Assembly (NCBI GenBank): GCA_964451935.1
Contig: CAYVKE010000004.1
Location: 1 to 64,000 of the forward strand
DNA from: CALFXN01 sp964451935
GTDB taxonomy: Bacteria; Synergistota; Synergistia; Synergistales; Aminobacteriaceae
Direction of reading: 5' to 3'
DNA: 64,000 nucleotides
Both the position numbers and the translations under genes were made by a program. The stretch's first letter is position 1. Each line of letters begins with the position of its first letter. The notes beneath the pieces were generated by a model. The model saw only the letters and a program-made list of their open reading frames with translations. It was not told the DNA's origin and did not search any database. Of this stretch, positions 8,460 to 17,769 are shown piece by piece.

Positions 8460-9152
8460 ATGTCCGTAGGATTCCGTGTCTATATGAAACGAAACATGCC
8501 GCCGAGGGAGCTGGTCGAGGCGTTCCGTTCGATTCCGGCCGCGAATGTCGCGGACTGCATGGGGCGGCGCTTCGCGATGCTTCCCGAGATTCGCCGGATG
8601 ACGCTCCCCGAAGAGCTGAATATGGTCGGCGTCGCGCTGACGGTCAAGACGTGCTACGGCGACAATCTGATGATCCATCAGGCGCTCGACATGGCGGTCG
8701 AGGGGGATGTCGTGGTCGTCTCCAACGAGGGCGGGCGGAACCGTTCGCTGATGGGGGAGATCATGCTCGAGTACGCGAAGCGCAAGGGGATCGCCGGGAT
8801 CGTTCTCGACGGTCCGCTTCGCGACGCGGGCGCCATCGCGACCGGCGGCCTTCCCGTATACGCGACGGGCTCGACGCCCGGCGGCCCGTACAAGGAGGGG
8901 CCGGGAGAGGTGAACGTTCCGATTTCGTGCGGCGGGGTCGAGGTTCACCCAGGGGATATCGTCGTCGGAGACGAGGACGGCGTCATCGTCATCCCCCGGC
9001 GCGACGCGGAACGCGTCTTGCGCGAGGCGCAGGCGTTCCAGAAGAGCGATACGGCGAAACTCCAGGCGGCGATCGACGGAACGGCCGACCGAAGCTGGGT
9101 TCGCAAGCAGCTCGACGCGAAGAAGTGCGAGTTTCTCGACGAGGCGTATTGA
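8460..9152 (+). CDS. RraA-family aldolase/decarboxylase (HMG aldolase-like)
   Basis: This 230-residue protein has the RraA fold shared by 4-hydroxy-4-methyl-2-oxoglutarate aldolase and oxaloacetate decarboxylases. The DGPLRDAG motif holds the catalytic Arg-Asp pair, and the C-terminal GDEDGVIVIP motif is typical of the family. In an operon of organic-acid enzymes it is more likely a metal-dependent pyruvate-releasing aldolase or ketoacid decarboxylase than the RNase E inhibitor RraA. A ribosome site (GGGAAGAG) precedes ATG 8460. Confidence 0.85.
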   Translation: MSVGFRVYMKRNMPPRELVEAFRSIPAANVADCMGRRFAMLPEIRRMTLPEELNMVGVALTVKTCYGDNLMIHQALDMAVEGDVVVVSNEGGRNRSLMGEIMLEYAKRKGIAGIVLDGPLRDAGAIATGGLPVYATGSTPGGPYKEGPGEVNVPISCGGVEVHPGDIVVGDEDGVIVIPRRDAERVLREAQAFQKSDTAKLQAAIDGTADRSWVRKQLDAKKCEFLDEAY

Positions 9153-9273
9153 TCCCGAATCGTTTTGCACGGTGGTCTTCGGGCTTCTTGCGTGTCGCGG
9201 GAAAGAGCGGATTCGTTTTTCCCCGGGTGTGGGGAATGAAGCGGATGGAATCCAATTCAAGGGAGGGTGTGCA

Positions 9274-10227
9274 ATGAAGCGGAGTTGGGGAGCACTTGCG
9301 GTTGCGCTGGTTCTCGTTATGGCGGCGGCGCCTGTTTTTGCGGCTGATGTATTTGTCCGGATCGGGACGAGTACGGTGGGCGGCGGATTCTACCTGATCG
9401 GAAACACGATCGCGCAGCTCGGGACCGCGAAGATGAAGGAGATCAACTTCACGGCCGTGACCGGAGGATCGGTCAAGAACTGCATGAACCTCGGAACGAA
9501 GGATATGGAACTCGGCATGGTGCAGTCGTCCACCGTGAACGACGCGTGGAACGGAACCGGCTCCTTCAAGGACAAACCGATCAAGACGCTGCGCTACGTG
9601 ACCGCGATCTATCCGATGCCCGCCCACATTCTCGTGAACACCGACGCGGGGATCAAGAGCATCGCCGACTTCAAGGGCAAGAAGGTCGATTTCGGCTCCG
9701 TCGGACAGGGAATCGAGGTCAACACGCGCGAGTTCATGTCCGTTTACGGACTTGCCGACGCGGACGTAAAGGTTGAACGCTACGGGCGCTCCGAGGTCGA
9801 GGAGGCGCTCAAGACCGGAGACTCCCAGGCCCACATCTGGACGACGAACGCGCCGAACGCGCAGGTCTCCGACATGATCCGCTCCGGCAAGGTCGGCCTG
9901 ATTCCGATCGAGACCGCCAAAGTCCACGAGATCGTCATGAAGTTCCCCCACTACGCTCCGGCGGTCATCCCGGCGGGAACCTACCCCGGGTACGACAAGG
10001 ACATCCAGGTCGTCGCGGCGATCGGTTCGCTGCTGACGTACGAGGATATGCCCGAAGACGTCATCTACAAGATCACGAAGATGCTCCACGAAAACGCGCC
10101 GTTCCTCCGCGAGCGCCTGAACTACTTCTCGAACTTCGAACTCAAGACGGCCCTCGACGGAATGGCCGTTCCGCTTCATCCGGGCGCGAAGAAGTATTAC
10201 GTCGAAAAGGGACTTCTGAAGGAGTAA
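9274..10227 (+). CDS. TAXI-family TRAP transporter solute-binding protein
   Basis: This 317-residue periplasmic binding protein begins with a clean signal peptide (about residues 1-22, ending AAPVFA). The early GTSTVGGGFYLIGN segment and the later GSVGQGIE segment are characteristic of TAXI (TRAP-associated extracytoplasmic immunogenic) proteins. The start ATG 9274 follows GGGAGGG. The next gene encodes the fused TRAP permease, and citDEF follow, so the ligand is probably an organic acid broken down by this operon. A strong hairpin separates this gene from the permease gene. Confidence 0.92.
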   Translation: MKRSWGALAVALVLVMAAAPVFAADVFVRIGTSTVGGGFYLIGNTIAQLGTAKMKEINFTAVTGGSVKNCMNLGTKDMELGMVQSSTVNDAWNGTGSFKDKPIKTLRYVTAIYPMPAHILVNTDAGIKSIADFKGKKVDFGSVGQGIEVNTREFMSVYGLADADVKVERYGRSEVEEALKTGDSQAHIWTTNAPNAQVSDMIRSGKVGLIPIETAKVHEIVMKFPHYAPAVIPAGTYPGYDKDIQVVAAIGSLLTYEDMPEDVIYKITKMLHENAPFLRERLNYFSNFELKTALDGMAVPLHPGAKKYYVEKGLLKE

Positions 10228-10266
10228 CGGCCCGGAGTTCCAGTCCGGACGGAACGGAACGACGCC

Positions 10267-10290
10267 GGGGGAGGGGAAATCCCCTCCCCC
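10267..10290 (+). terminator. Intercistronic hairpin between TAXI binding protein and permease
   Basis: GGGGGAGGGG (10267-10276) pairs with CCCCTCCCCC (10281-10290) around an AAAT loop. There is no T tract, so partial termination or protection of the upstream mRNA is expected, giving more binding protein than permease. Confidence 0.6.
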
Positions 10291-10318
10291 GCTTTCTGGG
10301 AAAGGGAGGTTTCGGACC

Positions 10319-12241
10319 ATGGATCCAAACGATCTTCTTCTCGAAGAGGAAGACCAGAAGCCCGTCGCGGGAAAAAAGCGGTCATTGACCGGACATCTCG
10401 GGACGCTGATCACGGTGTTCACGGTGAGCCTCGCGGCCTTCCAGCTGTACACGGCCTTCTTCGGCCTGTTCCCGGCCATGCAGCAGCGCAGTCTCCACAT
10501 GGCCTTCGTTCTGCCCCTCATCTTCCTCATCTATCCGATGCGAAAATCGTCCCCGGCGGCGCGCCCATCGATTCCGGACTGGATTCTGGCCGTCCTCGCC
10601 GCGGTTTGCACGCTCTACATCTACTTCAACTATGAGGACATCGCGAACCGCGCCGGAATGTACAAGGACTTCGAACTCTACCTCGGCGCGCTGATGGTCT
10701 TCATCGTCTTCGAATCCGGGCGCCGCGTCCTCGGGTATTCCCTGCCGATCTTCTGCGGCTTCTTCCTCTTCTTCGCCTACTTCGGGCGGTCCATGCCCGG
10801 ACCGTTCCGCCATTTCGGGCTCTCGATCCCGCGAATCATCGAGGAACTCTACCTCACGACGGACGGGCTCTTTGGACTCGTCACGGGCGTCTCGGCGACC
10901 TACATCTACCTGTTCATCCTCTTCGGCGCCTTCCTCGGATCCACCGGGACCGCGAAATTCTTCAACGACCTCGCGATGGCCCTGACCGGCCATCTCAAGG
11001 GCGGCCCGGCCAAGATCGCCGTCCTCTCGAGCGCTCTGATGGGGACGATCAGCGGAAGCACGTCGGCGAACGTCGCGACGACGGGGACGTTTACGATTCC
11101 GCTCATGAAGAAGATCGGATACCAGCCCCACTTCGCGGGTGCGGTCGAGGCGGCCGCCTCCACGGGGGGCCAGATCATGCCTCCGGTTCTCGGGGCCGCG
11201 GCCTTCATCATCGCCGACACGCTCGGGATCTCGTACCTCAAGGTGCTCGTGGCGTCCGTCGTTCCGGCGATCCTCTACTTCTTCGGGATCTGGTGCAGCC
11301 TGAGCCTCGAAGCGTCGAAGCTCGGCCTCAAGGGGCTCGAGAAAAGCATGCTGCCGAAGGCCAAAGACGTTATCCTGAAGAACGGATACAAGTCGATCCC
11401 GCTCTTCGGGATCATCTATTTCCTCGTTCAGGGGTATAACCCGCTCTACGCCGCGTGCTGGGGCATCATCCTTGCCGTCGTTTTGAGCTTCGTGCGCAAG
11501 GAAGACCGGATGGAGCCGAAGAAGTTCATCAAGACGCTCGAGGACGGCTCGAAGAGCGCCCTGTCCGTGGCGGTCGCGTGCTTCATCGTCGGCGTCGTCA
11601 TCGGAATGATGGGCGCCACCGGCATCGCGCTGCGCGTCGGGGACGCGATCCTCACGATGACGCAGGGGAGCCTTGCGCTCACGCTGATCGCGACGATGCT
11701 TCTCGCCATCGCGCTCGGAATGGGAATGCCGACGACGGCGAGCTACGTCATGGCCAGCGCCGTCGGCGCGCCCGCGCTGATCCTTCTGGGCTGCAAGCCG
11801 CTCGACGTCCATTTCTTCGTCTTCTATTTCGCGGCGCTCTCCTCGATCACGCCTCCCGTCTGCGTCGGCGCCTACACGGCCGCCGGGATCGCCGGGGCGG
11901 ATCCCAACAGGACCGCCTTCGCCTCGATACGGCTCGGGCTCGCGGGGTTCGTCATCCCGTTCGTGTTCATCTATTCGCCCGAGCTGCTGCTGACGAACGT
12001 GACGAACTGGTTCTCGTTCGGCGTCGCAGTAGTGACGGCGTGCGTCGGCGTCTTCTCCCTGGCCATCGCCACCGAGGGCTACGCTCTCGGACCGGTCTCG
12101 CTTCCTCTGCGGCTCGTCGCGCTGGCGGCCGCGATCCTGCTGATCGTACCCGGGATCGTTACGGACGCCGTCGGGATCGGACTTCTCGCGCTGGTTATCG
12201 TTCTCAGTCACCGCTCCGTGACAGCCGGAACGGGGCGCTGA
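10319..12241 (+). CDS. TRAP transporter fused permease (4TM/12TM)
   Basis: This 640-residue integral membrane protein joins the small DctQ-like and large DctM-like TRAP subunits in one chain, the usual form for TAXI systems. The N-terminal ~170 residues give about four helices; the remainder is the 12-helix DctM domain with GTISGSTSANVATTG and GMGMPTTASYV, the duplicated substrate and ion pathway motifs. It uses an ion gradient to import the solute brought by the binding protein at 9274. The ATG at 10319 is preceded by GGGAGG. Only three bases separate its stop from the citD start, so transport and lyase genes are co-transcribed. Confidence 0.93.
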   Translation: MDPNDLLLEEEDQKPVAGKKRSLTGHLGTLITVFTVSLAAFQLYTAFFGLFPAMQQRSLHMAFVLPLIFLIYPMRKSSPAARPSIPDWILAVLAAVCTLYIYFNYEDIANRAGMYKDFELYLGALMVFIVFESGRRVLGYSLPIFCGFFLFFAYFGRSMPGPFRHFGLSIPRIIEELYLTTDGLFGLVTGVSATYIYLFILFGAFLGSTGTAKFFNDLAMALTGHLKGGPAKIAVLSSALMGTISGSTSANVATTGTFTIPLMKKIGYQPHFAGAVEAAASTGGQIMPPVLGAAAFIIADTLGISYLKVLVASVVPAILYFFGIWCSLSLEASKLGLKGLEKSMLPKAKDVILKNGYKSIPLFGIIYFLVQGYNPLYAACWGIILAVVLSFVRKEDRMEPKKFIKTLEDGSKSALSVAVACFIVGVVIGMMGATGIALRVGDAILTMTQGSLALTLIATMLLAIALGMGMPTTASYVMASAVGAPALILLGCKPLDVHFFVFYFAALSSITPPVCVGAYTAAGIAGADPNRTAFASIRLGLAGFVIPFVFIYSPELLLTNVTNWFSFGVAVVTACVGVFSLAIATEGYALGPVSLPLRLVALAAAILLIVPGIVTDAVGIGLLALVIVLSHRSVTAGTGR

Positions 12242-12244
12242 CAC

Positions 12245-12580
12245 ATGAATTCCGGGCATGAAAACGCGGTCCCCGGCCGCGGCGTCGCAGGTTCGTTCGA
12301 ATCCTGCGACGCGCTGGTGGTCGTGACGCTCCCACTTCCCCTGCCCGGAGGGGGAGCAAGCGCCTCCGGGGAAGTCTCGCTGCATCTTGAAAGCCCCGTA
12401 CTCGCGGTCTGCGGGGAGCGGATGCGGCGCGTGGCGCTGGAAACGCTGCGCACTCTGGGTGTGAACGCCGCCGATGTTGCTGTCAGGGACCGGGGGGCGC
12501 TCGACTGCACGCTGGCGGCCCGCGTCGAGACGGCGGTCCGGCGCGCCCGCGCCTCCGCGGCGGAGGTGAACCGCCCGTGA
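12245..12580 (+). CDS. citD: Citrate lyase acyl carrier protein (gamma subunit), copy 1
   Basis: CitD carries the dephospho-CoA-type prosthetic group on which acetyl is exchanged for citryl. The 111-residue protein shows the AGSFESCDA segment; the serine in E-S-C-D aligns with the modified Ser of known CitD. The C-terminal half has RDRGALDCTL, also conserved. It has an N-terminal extension and a Pro/Gly-rich insert of about 10 residues relative to the usual ~95. Its stop overlaps the citE GTG start. It depends on CitX, CitG and CitC encoded elsewhere in the window. Confidence 0.9.
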   Translation: MNSGHENAVPGRGVAGSFESCDALVVVTLPLPLPGGGASASGEVSLHLESPVLAVCGERMRRVALETLRTLGVNAADVAVRDRGALDCTLAARVETAVRRARASAAEVNRP

Positions 12581-13473
12581 CGAAGACCCTGCGTCGCAGT
12601 TCGCTGTACGTTCCGGGAAACAACCCGGCGATGCTGATCAATGCCGGAATCTACGGAGCCGACGTCATCGTCTTCGACCTGGAGGACGCCGTGCCCTTTT
12701 CGGAGAAGGACGCTGCGCGCATCCTTCTTCGAAACGCGTTGTCGACGCTCCGCTACACTTCCGCCGAGATAGTCGTCCGGATCAATTCGCTTTCGACGCC
12801 GTTCGGGAGTGAGGACCTCGCCGTGATCGTCCCGCAGCGTCCGGACACGATCCGCATCCCGAAGTGCGAGACGGCGCGTGACGTAACGGACGTCGACCGG
12901 GTCGTCGGGGAGCTTGAGGCGGCGTCGGGCGTCGAACGCGGCTCGATTCGCTTCATGCCGATCATCGAGACGGCGCTCGGCGCGTGGAACGTCATGGAGA
13001 TCGCGACGGCCAGCCCAAGGGTCACGGCTTTGAACTTCGGCGCGGAGGATTACACGGCGGATATCGGCGCGATCCGCACGAAGGAAGGATCGGAGCTTGC
13101 GAACCTGCGCGCGCGGATGCTTCTGGCCGCGCGTGTCGCGGGCGTTCAGGCGCTCGACTCGGTCTATTCGGACGTCGAGGACGACGACGGATTGTACGAG
13201 GAGGCCCGCCGGGCGCGGATCCTGGGGTTCGACGGCAAGTCGGTGATTCATCCGCGGCAGATCCCGGTCGTTCATCGGGCGTTCACGCCGTCGGAAAAGG
13301 AAATCGCGGCGGCGCTGCGCGTGGAGCGCGGACTCGCCGAGGGGAAAAGAATGGGCGTCGGTGTCGTCGTCGTCGATGGAAAGATGGTTGACGCCCCGGT
13401 GCTGAAGCGCGCCCGGAACGTGCTCGAACTGGCCCGGGCGGCCGGAGCGCTCCCGGAAGAGGAGGAATCGTGA
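12577..13473 (+). CDS. citE: Citrate lyase beta subunit (citryl-ACP lyase), copy 1
   Basis: This 298-residue TIM-barrel CitE cleaves the citryl-ACP thioester to oxaloacetate and acetyl-ACP using Mg. Family landmarks are SLYVPGNNP at the N-terminus, DLEDAV (metal-binding), NFGAEDY and SVIHPRQI. The start is GTG 12577 with GGAGGTGAA ahead, overlapping the citD stop. Because the operon carries a PrpB-like lyase and an RraA-like aldolase, this copy may act on a citrate analogue such as citramalate; the sequence alone does not decide this. Confidence 0.9.
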   Translation: MTKTLRRSSLYVPGNNPAMLINAGIYGADVIVFDLEDAVPFSEKDAARILLRNALSTLRYTSAEIVVRINSLSTPFGSEDLAVIVPQRPDTIRIPKCETARDVTDVDRVVGELEAASGVERGSIRFMPIIETALGAWNVMEIATASPRVTALNFGAEDYTADIGAIRTKEGSELANLRARMLLAARVAGVQALDSVYSDVEDDDGLYEEARRARILGFDGKSVIHPRQIPVVHRAFTPSEKEIAAALRVERGLAEGKRMGVGVVVVDGKMVDAPVLKRARNVLELARAAGALPEEEES

Positions 13474-15014
13474 TGCCGCTGAACGGCGTGGGGCGGGATG
13501 TTCCGGACCGGATCCCGGGGTATGGGGACGTGCGTCACTTTGTTGCGGGCGACGCCCCGACGCCCCGGAGAGAGGCTCCGGAGACGGAGCGCGGCGCGGA
13601 AACGCACCTGCGCTCCGGCGCGAAGGTCGTCCCGCTCGAACGGGCGCTCGACCTGCTCGATCTGCGCGACGGAATGACGGTCTCGTTCCACCATCATCTC
13701 CGCGACGGGGACCTCGTCGTTTCGACGGTCCTCGACGCGCTGGCGCGCCGCGGACTCAGGGGATTGATCCTCGCGCCGACGGCGCTCTTCCCGGTGCACG
13801 AGACCATCCTGGCGCACGTCCGCTCGGGCGTAGTCGCGGGCATCCAGGGCAGCGTGAACGGTCCCGTCGGGCGGGCCGCGTCGGACGGACTCTTCGACGG
13901 CCCCGTCGTGCTCCGGTCGCACGGGGGCAGGGCGCGGGCCGCCGCTTCGGGCGAACTTCCGATCGATGTCGCGTTCATCGCCGCTCCGACCGCCGACCCC
14001 GAAGGGAACCTGAGCGGCCTGTCGGGGCCGTCCGCGTGCGGCTCGCTCGGATACGCGCACACGGACGCGCGGTATGCGCGGCAGGTTGTCGCGCTGACCG
14101 ATAACCTCGTCCCGTATCCACTGCCGCGCGCGTCCATCGACCAGAGCTGCATTGACCTGGTCGTCCCGGTTGAACGTCTGGGAATCCCCGAACGCATCGT
14201 CTCCGGTACGCTTGCGGTCACGAAGGATCCGCTGCGGCTTCTGATCGCCGAGCGCACGGCGCGCGTTCTCGACGCATGCGGCGTGATCGCGCCGGGGATG
14301 TCGTACCAGGCGGGCGCGGGCGGCATCTCGCTCGCGGCGACGGCTGCGGTGCGCGAACGCATGCGGGAGCGGAAGATCCGGGGAAGTTTCGCGTCGGGGG
14401 GCATTACGGGCGATCTTGTCGCGATGCACGAAGAGGGGCTTTTCGATGCGCTGCTCGACGTCCAGTCCTTCGATACGGAGGCGGTCCGCTCCCTTTCGCG
14501 GAACAAGAACCACCGCGAGATGAGCGCCGCGATGTACGCGTGCCCCGGACCGAGGGGCTGCGTCGTCGACCGGCTCGACGCGGCGATCCTGGGGGCGACG
14601 CAGGTGGATGTCGACTTCAACGTGAACGTCAACACCGAGTCCGACGGCGTGCTGCTCCACGGAATCGGCGGACACATGGACACGGCCGCGGGCGCCCGCG
14701 TGACCGTGATCGTGACGCCGTTGCTGCGCGGCAACCTCCCGATGGTCGTCGACCGGGTCCTGACGGTTACGACGCCGGGCTCGACCGTCGACGTGATCGT
14801 GACCGAGCGCGGCGTCGCCGTGAATCCGGCGAGGCCCGACCTGGCGGATGCGGTCCGGAAGGCGCGGCTGCCCCTGCGCGACATCGCCGATCTTCGCGAC
14901 GAGGCGTACGCGCTGACGGGCGAGCCCGAAACGCCGCGTTTCGGGGACCGGATCGTCGGTGTCGTGGAGTATCGCGACGGAACGGTCATCGACGTGATCC
15001 GGAACGTCGTATAA
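13473..15014 (+). CDS. citF: Citrate lyase alpha subunit (CoA-transferase-type), copy 1
   Basis: CitF is the acyl transferase that moves citrate onto the CitD thioester. The 513-residue protein matches family length and shows SFHHHLRDGD, SHGGRARA, GPSACGSLGY and CNVNVNTESDG-like regions of CitF (the last reads NVNVNTESDG here). The ATG at 13473 overlaps the citE stop; a GTG at 13470 is also in frame. It is the last gene of the operon that starts at 6592 and is followed by a terminator. It is a clear paralogue of the citF at 27663. Confidence 0.92.
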   Translation: MPLNGVGRDVPDRIPGYGDVRHFVAGDAPTPRREAPETERGAETHLRSGAKVVPLERALDLLDLRDGMTVSFHHHLRDGDLVVSTVLDALARRGLRGLILAPTALFPVHETILAHVRSGVVAGIQGSVNGPVGRAASDGLFDGPVVLRSHGGRARAAASGELPIDVAFIAAPTADPEGNLSGLSGPSACGSLGYAHTDARYARQVVALTDNLVPYPLPRASIDQSCIDLVVPVERLGIPERIVSGTLAVTKDPLRLLIAERTARVLDACGVIAPGMSYQAGAGGISLAATAAVRERMRERKIRGSFASGGITGDLVAMHEEGLFDALLDVQSFDTEAVRSLSRNKNHREMSAAMYACPGPRGCVVDRLDAAILGATQVDVDFNVNVNTESDGVLLHGIGGHMDTAAGARVTVIVTPLLRGNLPMVVDRVLTVTTPGSTVDVIVTERGVAVNPARPDLADAVRKARLPLRDIADLRDEAYALTGEPETPRFGDRIVGVVEYRDGTVIDVIRNVV

Positions 15015-15027
15015 ACGACCGCACAGG

Positions 15028-15067
15028 AACGTCCTTCTCCGAAAGATCGGGGAGGGACGTTTTTTTT
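15028..15067 (+). terminator. Rho-independent terminator after citF copy 1
   Basis: A 13- to 14-bp stem (arms 15028-15041 and 15048-15061, with G-T pairs) around AAAGAT is followed by eight T residues (15060-15067). This is the clearest intrinsic terminator in the window and ends the first citDEF operon. Confidence 0.85.
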
Positions 15068-15126
15068 GCGTTTCGGGTGTACGATAGGACAAAATTGTTT
15101 AACGGAAGCGTTGCAGAAAGGACGTG

Positions 15127-17760
15127 ATGCGGGTGAAGAGAAACATTGTGACCATGGTTGTGTTCCTTGCCGCGGTTGTGCTGTGTGCGTCGTTCGGGAG
15201 CGGATATGCGTCGGCCGATGAGACCTGTCTTGTGGTCCGCCAGATCGCGCCGGTGATGAAGACTCCGGGACCGTACACAACGGTCGAGAACGGGCGGGGC
15301 GTCGAAATGCGCGACGACATCGAGGCGTGCGTCTACTACGGAAGCCGCGTGACCGTCGCGCCCGCGGAAGGGAAGCATGCGGCGAAGTGGGCGCTGTTGC
15401 GCTACGATGGCAAGACGCTCGGATATATCGAGAAGAACGCGATCGTTCCCTTCCCGGCGTACGAGGCGAGCGATCCGGAAGCCTACTGCGCGCGTCCGGA
15501 GAAGCTGCCGCTCTTCCTGCTTCCCGGGAAATATCCGGCGGAAAAGTACAGCGCGTTCTTCCTGCCGCGCGGCGTGACCGTCACCGGAATCGGAAAGGCG
15601 TCTTCGGGCGGGAAGGACTGGATCCTGCTGCGATTTTCGAGCGTCGGCGCCTCGGAGGAGAGCCCGGAGCCGGCGGACGTCCAGACGCGCTACGCGTGGG
15701 CTTTGGCCTCGGATCTGATCCGGCTCGGAACCTCGTATGTTCCGGACCTTTCGAAGGTCGACGAATCGCGGGTTCCGTCGCAGATCATGACGGAGCAGGA
15801 CGGAAGCATGAAGAAGCGGATCGCCCTCGGAGAGTCGGAGCGCAGGAAGCTCGTCGCGCACGGATTCTACGTCGATCCGAAGCCCGTGATCCTCGAGACG
15901 CTCGAGGTCGACGATCTGATCGAGTCGTATCCGCGCGTTCGCGACCACGTGACCCCGCTCTTCATTACGGCCGATCTCGGCCTCCACACGTTCCACCTGC
16001 TCTTCGACCGCATGCTCCAGAAGACGGAGGAACGGCATTTCGCCCCCGCGCTCGCGACGCTTCTCGGGCTCATGAAGAAGGGCCTCGCGAACCTGACGCC
16101 CGCGCTTTCGGCGAGCGATGCGGGGAAGGCCGTTGCGTCCGTCGCGTCCGATTACCTCGACGTCGCCGCGGCGCTTCTGACAGGCAAGGGATCGCTCTCT
16201 CCGAGGGGAAAGACCGAGGTCGACCGGATCCTCGCCGCAAGGGAGAAGACGCGCTCGACGCTCTCGGGCCGGGAGGAGGACTACACGCTCTACAAGCCCC
16301 GCGGACACTATGCGCTCACGCCGGAACTCGGAAGGTACTTCCGCGCGATGAGCTTCCTCGGGGGCGTTGCGTTCGGCCTGAAGGCGCAGGACGAAGCGGC
16401 GGCGCTCCGGAACACCGGCGTCATCGCGGCCCTCTGCGCGCTGCTCGAAGATCCGGCGACGCTCGCCGCGTGGAAGAAGCTCTTCGACCCGTTCACGGAG
16501 CTTGTCGGCGCGTCGAACGACAATTCGTGGTACGACTACGGGTCCGTCGTGAAGAAGCTCTTCGCGCCCGACGCGCCGGGAGACGCCCAAAAGATGCGCG
16601 CCCTCAACCGCGCGCTTCTCGACGCGAGCCGCCCGCCGCTCATCATCGGCGTTCCGGCGCCTCGGACGGGCGCGTCACAGAAGGAGCGGGAGGACGACGC
16701 GGTCGGCTTCCGCTTCATCGGCCGAAGGTTCACGTTCGACGCGATGGTCTTCAACATGTTGACGTCGCCCCGGACGGGGACCGACGAGAAGCCGCGGAAC
16801 CTGCCCGACCCGCTCGATGTCATGGCGTCCCTCGGGTCGTCCGCGGCGCGGCTCGAAGCGAAAGCGTTCGAGAGCTTCGCGAAATACGGCGAGAACCTGA
16901 AGAAGCTCCAGGAATCGTGGAAGGCCTTTGAGCGGAATCCCCTCTCGGCGAACGTCTACTCCCGGCTGCTGCGGATCTTCTCCGAGTATTTCGAGCCGAC
17001 GGGGAGCGGACAGTTCTTCACGAAATCGCCGAACTGGGAATACCGGAAGCTCGTCACGGCCTCGGCGGCCTGGGCGGAACTCAAGCACGACACGATCCTC
17101 TACGGCGAGCAGTCCGGCGCGGAGATGGGCGACGGCGGGGACGTCTGGTACGCGCCCGACTTCCTGTTCCCGGAACCTCGTGGGTACGTCGAGCCGCAGC
17201 CGAAGCTCTTCGACGCGCTCGCGTCCTGCGCGTCGGGCGTGAAGGGGTTCCTCTCGAACGCGGGGATCACGGACGAGGAGTATTCCGGAAAGCTCGCGAC
17301 GTTCGCCGACCTCATGAAGCGGCTCGCCGCGATCGCCGGGAAGGAGACGACCGGAGGCGAAATCACGGCCGATGACTATCGCTTCGTCCGGGAGTTCCCG
17401 TGCGAGCTGTCGCGCGAACTCCTGCTGCCCGAAGACATGCAGCAGCTCTATCCGCCGGTCCCCGACGACGTCCGCGACCGGCTCCGGATGGCGCTCGTCG
17501 CCGACGTCGCGTCCGACTACCTCGCGGGCCGCGCGCTTTATGTCGCGACCGGAACGCCGAGATACATCAACGTCTTCGTCGACGATCCGTGGGGCGGTCC
17601 GCGCGTGACGCGCGGCGCGGTCTTCTCGTTCTATTCGTTCGCGCGTCCGCTCGCCTCCGGGCGGATGGACGACGCGGCCTGGAAGAAGCTGGTCTACGGC
17701 AAGGACCAGAAGGCGCTCGACGCCCTTCGCCCGGCCTGGACGAGAAAACCGGAGAACTGA
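15127..17760 (+). CDS. Secreted DUF3160 protein of unknown function
   Basis: This is a large exported protein of 877 residues. A signal peptide (about residues 1-30, ending near YASA) is followed by an N-terminal region that resembles SH3-like or cell-wall-associated segments (residues ~40-190), then a long domain matching DUF3160, with the landmark FITADLGLHTFHLLFDRML near residue 280. The DUF3160 role is not known; many members are surface or periplasmic proteins. ATG 15127 follows AAAGGA; a GTG three bases upstream is possible. Its partner is the MEMO-like gene nine bases downstream. Confidence 0.75.
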   Translation: MRVKRNIVTMVVFLAAVVLCASFGSGYASADETCLVVRQIAPVMKTPGPYTTVENGRGVEMRDDIEACVYYGSRVTVAPAEGKHAAKWALLRYDGKTLGYIEKNAIVPFPAYEASDPEAYCARPEKLPLFLLPGKYPAEKYSAFFLPRGVTVTGIGKASSGGKDWILLRFSSVGASEESPEPADVQTRYAWALASDLIRLGTSYVPDLSKVDESRVPSQIMTEQDGSMKKRIALGESERRKLVAHGFYVDPKPVILETLEVDDLIESYPRVRDHVTPLFITADLGLHTFHLLFDRMLQKTEERHFAPALATLLGLMKKGLANLTPALSASDAGKAVASVASDYLDVAAALLTGKGSLSPRGKTEVDRILAAREKTRSTLSGREEDYTLYKPRGHYALTPELGRYFRAMSFLGGVAFGLKAQDEAAALRNTGVIAALCALLEDPATLAAWKKLFDPFTELVGASNDNSWYDYGSVVKKLFAPDAPGDAQKMRALNRALLDASRPPLIIGVPAPRTGASQKEREDDAVGFRFIGRRFTFDAMVFNMLTSPRTGTDEKPRNLPDPLDVMASLGSSAARLEAKAFESFAKYGENLKKLQESWKAFERNPLSANVYSRLLRIFSEYFEPTGSGQFFTKSPNWEYRKLVTASAAWAELKHDTILYGEQSGAEMGDGGDVWYAPDFLFPEPRGYVEPQPKLFDALASCASGVKGFLSNAGITDEEYSGKLATFADLMKRLAAIAGKETTGGEITADDYRFVREFPCELSRELLLPEDMQQLYPPVPDDVRDRLRMALVADVASDYLAGRALYVATGTPRYINVFVDDPWGGPRVTRGAVFSFYSFARPLASGRMDDAAWKKLVYGKDQKALDALRPAWTRKPEN

Positions 17761-17769
17761 GCGCCGGCT

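Noticed and set aside
8460..9152. Regulator of RNase E (RraA)
   Set aside because: The operon context is organic-acid metabolism, and the aldolase Arg-Asp pair is present.
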